Shown here piece after piece: positions 58,931-64,000 of a DNA stretch of 64,000 nt; within the stretch, counting starts at the first letter, position 1, and each line of letters starts with the position of its first letter. Made by a program: the position numbers and the translations under genes. Origin of the DNA: Populus alba (Eukaryota; Streptophyta; Magnoliopsida; Malpighiales; Salicaceae); the NCBI RefSeq assembly GCF_005239225.2, contig NC_133293.1, positions 19,064,333-19,128,332 on the forward strand, in the 5' to 3' direction. The notes below the pieces were generated by a model. That model was not told the origin of the DNA. It did no database searches and was given only the letters and a program-made list of their open reading frames with translations.

Positions 58931-60973
58931 GAGGTCCTAGTTTTATGTTTTGCTTTTATCCACAGCACCTTACTGAGAGATTTTGGAGAGGTTGTTCTGA
59001 TGGTTTTTCACTTGTCCATTTACCTAAAATCTAAAAGCGTTGTATGTTAACCGTGAGACGTCACTACTGTTCACTTAGATTAAAAAAAAAAAAAAACTAT
59101 GAATTACACTGTAAATTTTTTTACATTTTATTTTGGCCCTCAGATTTATTTTGTAGGACTTGCTCAAAAAAGACGTCTGATGTCACATATGAGTGACGAG
59201 TTAAAAGTTTAATTTTCTAATTTTAAATATTATGAAAATTATACAATTTTAGCATTTTATTTTTTTTTCAATTCAATTTTAATACAAAATTTTATTTTTT
59301 ATTCTCTAATTAAAAGAGGAGTCATTGGATTTCAGCACTTGAGGAAAAAAAATGTTGTTAACATCAATTTAGACCATCAAAATAATTAATATTTGTGTCA
59401 AATAATTTTATTTAATGAGAAAATTTATATAAGGTGTATTTTTTAACCTTAAAAGCTCATGAAAAACTAGATCTTAGCTAGAGTGGATTTTTAGTTTTGG
59501 ATTGATTTTAGTTTTTGTAATGATTTTTTTTTTCATATGAATATTTATCACTATTTTTAAGGTGTTTTGATTTAAAAATTAATTGAAAATAGATTTTAAG
59601 GTAAAAAAAACCCTTAAACCCTGATTTTCCAAACACTACAATAACCTGAATTTAAACAAATCATATGATGGTCTTTTTATTAAAAAAAATTAGAGCAGGT
59701 AATATATTATCCATGCCAAATAACAAAATAAAAACCCAGTTGTGCCAGTTCTTATGAAATGAGCCAGGCAGCTGAATTAACGCTACAATAAAAAAAAAAT
59801 GATAAAATTTACAATTATATTATTTATAATGGAAAATATGATTTCTTTTTAGGATATGTATGATGTTGCTTTTATCTATTCTCAGATTCGCGAGTCGGGC
59901 AGCTGAATTAGACTATAATAAAAAAAATGATAAAATTTACAATTATCTATTTATACAGGAAAATATGATTTCTTTTTGGGAAATGTATAATGTTGTTTAT
60001 ATCTAATCTCAGATTTTCCATGTCCTAGACAAATTCTTTTTGTGTGTGTTCTTAGCCTTTTGTAACAAAAGAAGAAGAAGATGAGCCTTGAGTTTAAATT
60101 TTAAACAAAACATTTAATCCTTTAAAAAATGGATATTTTTCAAGCAATCGAAATCGAAAAGATTAAAAATTTCCATGGTGAAGGGCAACGGCCTTTACTG
60201 TATCTGTACTGATCACTACAGTTTCTCCACACTTGCGGATTTACCATACAAAAGAAAAAAAAATTGTTTATCCACTAGCCAGAAACAAAAACGTAAACGA
60301 CAACATGCTAGCAAGTTCTTATTCAACACGATCGAGAATCATTTCATATTCTTGACGTATGAAATATTATTTTTCTTGTCTTCCTTTCGGTGTCAAAAGT
60401 TTTCTCAAATCCATCCATATTTCTTAAGCTAGCTAGGGTTTAGCCTTCTCATGCTCTGTTTCCTTTCCCCAGGTACTCGATGTATACGCACACATAAATA
60501 CTACTATGTTTTATACGCCTGCGTGTGTTTGCATGCATTTGTACATGATTAATGGCCAGTTTGTAATTTATTATTTGCAGTGACTTTTCCTTCTTTATTT
60601 TTTTTACGCTGAGAAAATGAAGGGATTCGAAACTTTTAAGATGCGTTCTATTGTTGATTTATGTTTGAATAAGAACGAAGAGAGCTCTTGAATCGAAGAA
60701 ATGGTCAAATCGATGGAAAAGTTGTAGTGAAACAGAATTTTATCTTCGTTTTCTATTAATTAGTCCTTTTTAGTGATGAAAATATTAGTTTAAAACTTTT
60801 GAGATATTGATAGATTGGTGTCGTAAAACAGAATTCTTATTTATGGTGTCTGTTGATTTTATTTGCTGAGATTTAATTAGACGTGGGTTTTGTGGTGGGA
60901 TTGGCAGATTGGTGTTTTTTCCCCCTGCATCTGGTGGTTATTTTTTGCTTGAGAAATTGGCAAGCTCTCTGAC
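58931..60973. other. Intergenic, with a 131-bp tandem repeat
   Basis: No gene is seen. AT-rich DNA, a tandem repeat at 59762-60015, then the upstream region and probable leader (with leader intron) of the zinc-knuckle locus from about 60440. Confidence 0.5.
59762..60015. repeat. 131-bp tandem duplication
   Basis: GGCAGCTGAATTA recurs 131 bases apart, each time followed by an ATAAAAAAAATGATAAAATT stretch and by GGAAAATATGATTTCTTTTT. Two units, about 90 percent alike by eye. Confidence 0.8.
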
Positions 60974-62550
60974 ATGAGTCTGTATAGAAGCCAGAGTTCA
61001 CCACAAGGAGCTAAGAGGTTTCGTATGAATTCATCGTATCATGATGCAACTTATTCCAGGGATCATCGTAGTTTCCGGTATGGTATGCTTTTGGTACTCT
61101 GATGATTGTTTATCTTTCTAGTCAGGTATATATAATGTCGCTATTTGCATGAATTGTTATTTATTTTTAAGAGGCTATTTTAGTTACAGATTCTCACCAT
61201 TTTAAGCTTTTACCATGGGAGCTCTCTCTTTTTGTTGCGTTTGGTGTTAGGGGAAAAATCATACATTTAGCGCTTACCATGTCTCGTACTGGAATCTTTA
61301 GCTTTTCTAATTATAGTTTGGACAGTTCTTATGGTTAATTTGGAGGAGGAGGACTATGAAGGAGATATTTATAAAATTGTTGGGAATGGGTATGCTGCAT
61401 GCATTATTACAGAGTTTCTGCGGTGCTTGGCTACTCTTCACAGTGGGTATGTGAGTAGAGACGATATTTGTTCATGGAATATGACGTTTGCTTGGATAAA
61501 TAAGCTATTTCTGAAACTTAAGATTGAATCTTTTTGCCCTGTCAGAGTACATAAAACTTAAATAGAGAATTGATTGTAGAGAATACATTTGAATTGTTGT
61601 GTTCATGCATGTAATATTATGAAAATTGGCTGCTTTTTGTTGATTTGTTCATTTAAATTCATCCAGTTGAGATGTTAGCTGTGAATTGTCATCTTTTCTA
61701 GTCAAATTTTCTTTGGTAATTGGTTTAATTTCTTGATACTGGAAGTCTAATTCTCTCTCTCTCTCTGTTTTTTTTTTTAATATCTGAGATGTCGTCTGCA
61801 TCGTTAGGATTACTTCTAAATGGTTATATTGTTTAGTTTCAGCCATGATGGTCTCTGCAATAGATGCAAACGACCTGGGCATTTTGCTCGAGATTGTCCA
61901 AATATGACTATGCAACAACTGTGGGCTTCCTGGGTGAGATGAGTTCTCGCACCTACTTTCTTCTTTTGAACCTTTCATGTGAAGTTCAAGGATACTAGAA
62001 ATTGCTTTCTTGGTGGACTACTGTCTATTATTCAAGCTTCTTTGTGCAGTTCTGTTTTGATTACTTTTGTTATACATTTTTTTGTTTCAGCCATATTGCT
62101 GCTGGATGCCACTCAGATACTGTGTGTTGGAACTGCAAGGAGCCTGGACACCATGCTAGCCATAGCCCCAATGATCCAGTCTGCCATGCATGTGGTAAGA
62201 TGGGGCACCTTGCTCGCGAGTGCTGTGACTCTGATTTTCCAGTTCAGAATGCAAGTCTCGGCAATAATTGATATAGGCCAGGCCACATTGCTGTTGACTG
62301 TAGAAATTAGAAGGCCGGCAACAACTGCCGGAAAACTGGTCATCTTGCTCGTGATTGCCCTAACGAGCCAGCCTGGCATTAGAGATATGAGGTTGCTCTA
62401 ATGACTTCCTCTGCCACAGCTGTGGACAGCATGGCCATCTCAGCCGGGGATTGCATGTCCATTATCATCTGCAACAATTGTGGCGGGAGAGGCCACTAAG
62501 CACACAAGTGCTCTTCTGCTTCAATGTATCACCGTGGCCCATGGATTTAT
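60974..62550 (+). pseudogene. CCHC zinc-knuckle protein gene, decayed (GIS2/CNBP-like)
   Basis: The family consists of RNA or single-strand nucleic-acid binding proteins with up to eight CX2CX4HX4C knuckles. Exon 1, 60974-61077, encodes MSLYRSQSSPQGAKRFRM. Exon 2, 61837-61933, has knuckle CNRCKRPGHFARDC. Exon 3 starts at 62091 and has CWNCKEPGHHASHS and CHACGKMGHLAREC. Splice sites are good. Damage: two bases are missing in exon 2 before the second knuckle (ACTATGCAACAACTG), the third knuckle's last Cys is Ser, and TGA and TAG codons interrupt the following knuckles (YRPGHIAVDC and NNCRKTGHLARDC remain readable). A last piece, CNNCGGRGH, then stop, ends near 62510. A short product from exons 1-2 would contain one knuckle. 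I judge it a pseudogene. Confidence 0.75.
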
Positions 62551-63617
62551 TGACCTGCTGGGAGAATAAAAAACATCGATAGAATTGGTGCAACAAGCCA
62601 CAAGGAGAGCTGATAAATCTTGCTGCTGGTGTATTTATCATCAAGACTTCATGCTTTGAAGCCGAGAACAGACATGTAAGTATACATGACGAACGAATTA
62701 ACAGCAGCAGCAGGTGGATATTACATGATCACTGTTAATGTCTCTCTAGCTCGATATCCGACAACATATTTAGCCCAACATATTTTCAGAGGAAAATATC
62801 AGGTATGCCTCGTCGATTTTGTGTCTCCAACTACTGTACGAAGCCTGAGACACGTGGAAACTGGGAAGGATGCTGGAGGTGCATGCTTGCATTACATATA
62901 TACCAAACCAATGCAACTATAAATGAAACAGAACCCTTAAATCCCCCAGCATTTTGAAGGTGGTATACCCTAATTTTCACCTCTCTTTTTTTCGTTTAGG
63001 CCTTGCCCTCCTGGATGGCATATATGCAGCTTTTCAGTTTGGAAACTTAACGAAGCAAATATTTCTAGCTAAAAAGCGTTGTAGCAGATGGTTATAATAT
63101 CCATCCAACACCGCAGAATCTGCAGAACAGAATTGTGTCCTTCCTACGTAGGGCTTGAAATAAAGGAATAAACATGAAAATCTGATTCAGAACAATACCT
63201 GGTCGATCTATTTGCTTCTCTTTATGTGTGCGTGTGTGTGTGTGTGAATTCCTTGTCGCCTATTGATTCTGTTCTGAAGTTTTAGTGTTCGTAGTGTCTG
63301 ATCAAAAGGATCACGCTGACTTGTCAGGATAAATAGGAAATATCATTCCTCAGAACTGGTTCATGTTAATGTGGAATTTTATGCCTTTTGACCATATCGC
63401 GGAGCATGAAATATCTGTGTTCTAACTTCCAAGAAGTGGGGAACAAGAATGGACGTTTCAAGCAGTAAGAACTTGAAAAGGAAATAAGTACAAAATAAGT
63501 AGCAGCGTTACATTTTTAACTTCCAATAACAAAAGTTGATTTCCAATGCCGCTTCCTAATTATTTAATTTGGAAATATTCATGGTTTTCAGCTTGCCACC
63601 ATAGCTTCAACCTTGCA
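62551..63617. other. Intergenic
   Basis: No gene is seen. A (TG)n run lies at about 63227-63246. The right end, from about 63500, is probably the 3' UTR of the isomerase gene on the minus strand. Confidence 0.5.
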
Positions 63618-64000
63618 TTACAGTTTTGACATGGTCTTAGCCTCCCCTGGCACGGTCCCTATTTTCTCCAGAACCTCTTTCAAAACCACCATCCTATTCT
63701 TCCCATACACATTACCATCCCACCCTCTTTTCACCAAATCCTGCCCCAACCTAATCGCTGCCTCAACTGTCTTCTCTGCACCGTCATGCGCCGAGTGCAC
63801 AATCCCCCTCACTGCAGCCATCTCTGCTGTCAATTTTGCTGCTGTCAAAACCACCTCGCTCCTGACTCTGGCATCTCCAATCTTGCACTTCAATAATACC
63901 ATGAACCAATCCGGCAACACAAGTCCAATATCAAGCTCGCTCATGTAAAGAAACCCCCTTTCCTTCCTCATGAGCACATAGTCATGGCTCAGAGCTAAGA
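63618..64000 (-). CDS. Enoyl-CoA delta isomerase, peroxisomal, 3' part
   Basis: Shifts 3-enoyl-CoA double bonds to the 2-trans position so that unsaturated fatty acids can enter peroxisomal beta-oxidation. The C-terminal 127 residues are in the window and the frame runs off the right edge (upstream residues LALSHDYVLM continue the ORF). It matches the plant ECI family of the crotonase fold: HDYVLMRKERGFLYMSELDI, VRSEVVLTAAKLTAEMA, GIVHSAHDGAEKTVEAA. The last three residues are SKL, a canonical type 1 peroxisomal targeting signal. Frame is intact. Which of ECI1, ECI2 or ECI3 it matches is not decided. Confidence 0.92.
   Translation of the reverse strand, partial: LALSHDYVLMRKERGFLYMSELDIGLVLPDWFMVLLKCKIGDARVRSEVVLTAAKLTAEMAAVRGIVHSAHDGAEKTVEAAIRLGQDLVKRGWDGNVYGKNRMVVLKEVLEKIGTVPGEAKTMSKL

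Noticed and set aside
61979..62401. 140-residue plus-strand frame over the zinc-knuckle exon 3
   Set aside because: Different frame from the knuckle motifs; a shadow.
62686..62922. 78-residue plus-strand frame
   Set aside because: No homology recognised, no splice context, downstream of the decayed zinc-knuckle gene.

Overview
The window is nuclear DNA of a flowering plant. It is AT-rich, with multi-exon genes that have GT-AG introns, and its proteins are typical plant organellar, peroxisomal and cell-wall enzymes. The repeat types and protein sequences look most like a Salicaceae tree, probably Populus. That assignment rests on recognition, not on a search. Exon boundaries were placed by hand from splice consensus, reading frame and family homology.

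Layout. 1-2093 is the 3' part of a UBC7/13/14-type ubiquitin-conjugating enzyme gene. 4300-6891 is a complete tandem copy of it. 10179-11926 encodes dephospho-CoA kinase. 12-15.9 kb is gene-poor and holds a 148-bp tandem repeat. 15946-16987 encodes a CASP-like four-helix membrane protein. 17.8-18.45 kb is a decayed duplicate of the OST4 locus, interrupted by a SINE. A tRNA-His lies at 20125-20196. The 37-residue OST4 gene (21229-21342) has a 5'-leader exon near 23 kb, so its leader intron contains a MITE and an abnormal tRNA-Arg-like gene. 26236-29131 encodes a cytosolic UDP-glucuronate decarboxylase. 31743-38122 (minus strand) encodes organellar methionyl-tRNA synthetase. 39370-43552 is an F-box cluster: a frameshifted copy, a fragment and an intact gene. 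45202-46629 (minus strand) is the mitochondrial ATP synthase 6 kDa subunit gene, with ACG where ATG is expected. 52238-58069 encodes a four-ACT-domain protein of the ACR9/ACR10 type. 58.49-58.93 kb is an RNase H-type remnant. 60974-62550 is a decayed CCHC zinc-knuckle gene. 63618-64000 (minus strand) is the 3' end of a peroxisomal enoyl-CoA delta isomerase gene with a C-terminal SKL.

The genes are unrelated housekeeping genes in ordinary eukaryotic single-gene order. No operon-like cluster, CRISPR array or bacterial or viral system was seen. The most notable points are the ACG start of the ATP synthase subunit, the tRNA-Arg-like gene with an eight-base anticodon loop inside the OST4 leader intron, and the SINE-interrupted OST4 duplicate. 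Gene turnover is also visible in the UBC, F-box and zinc-knuckle loci.
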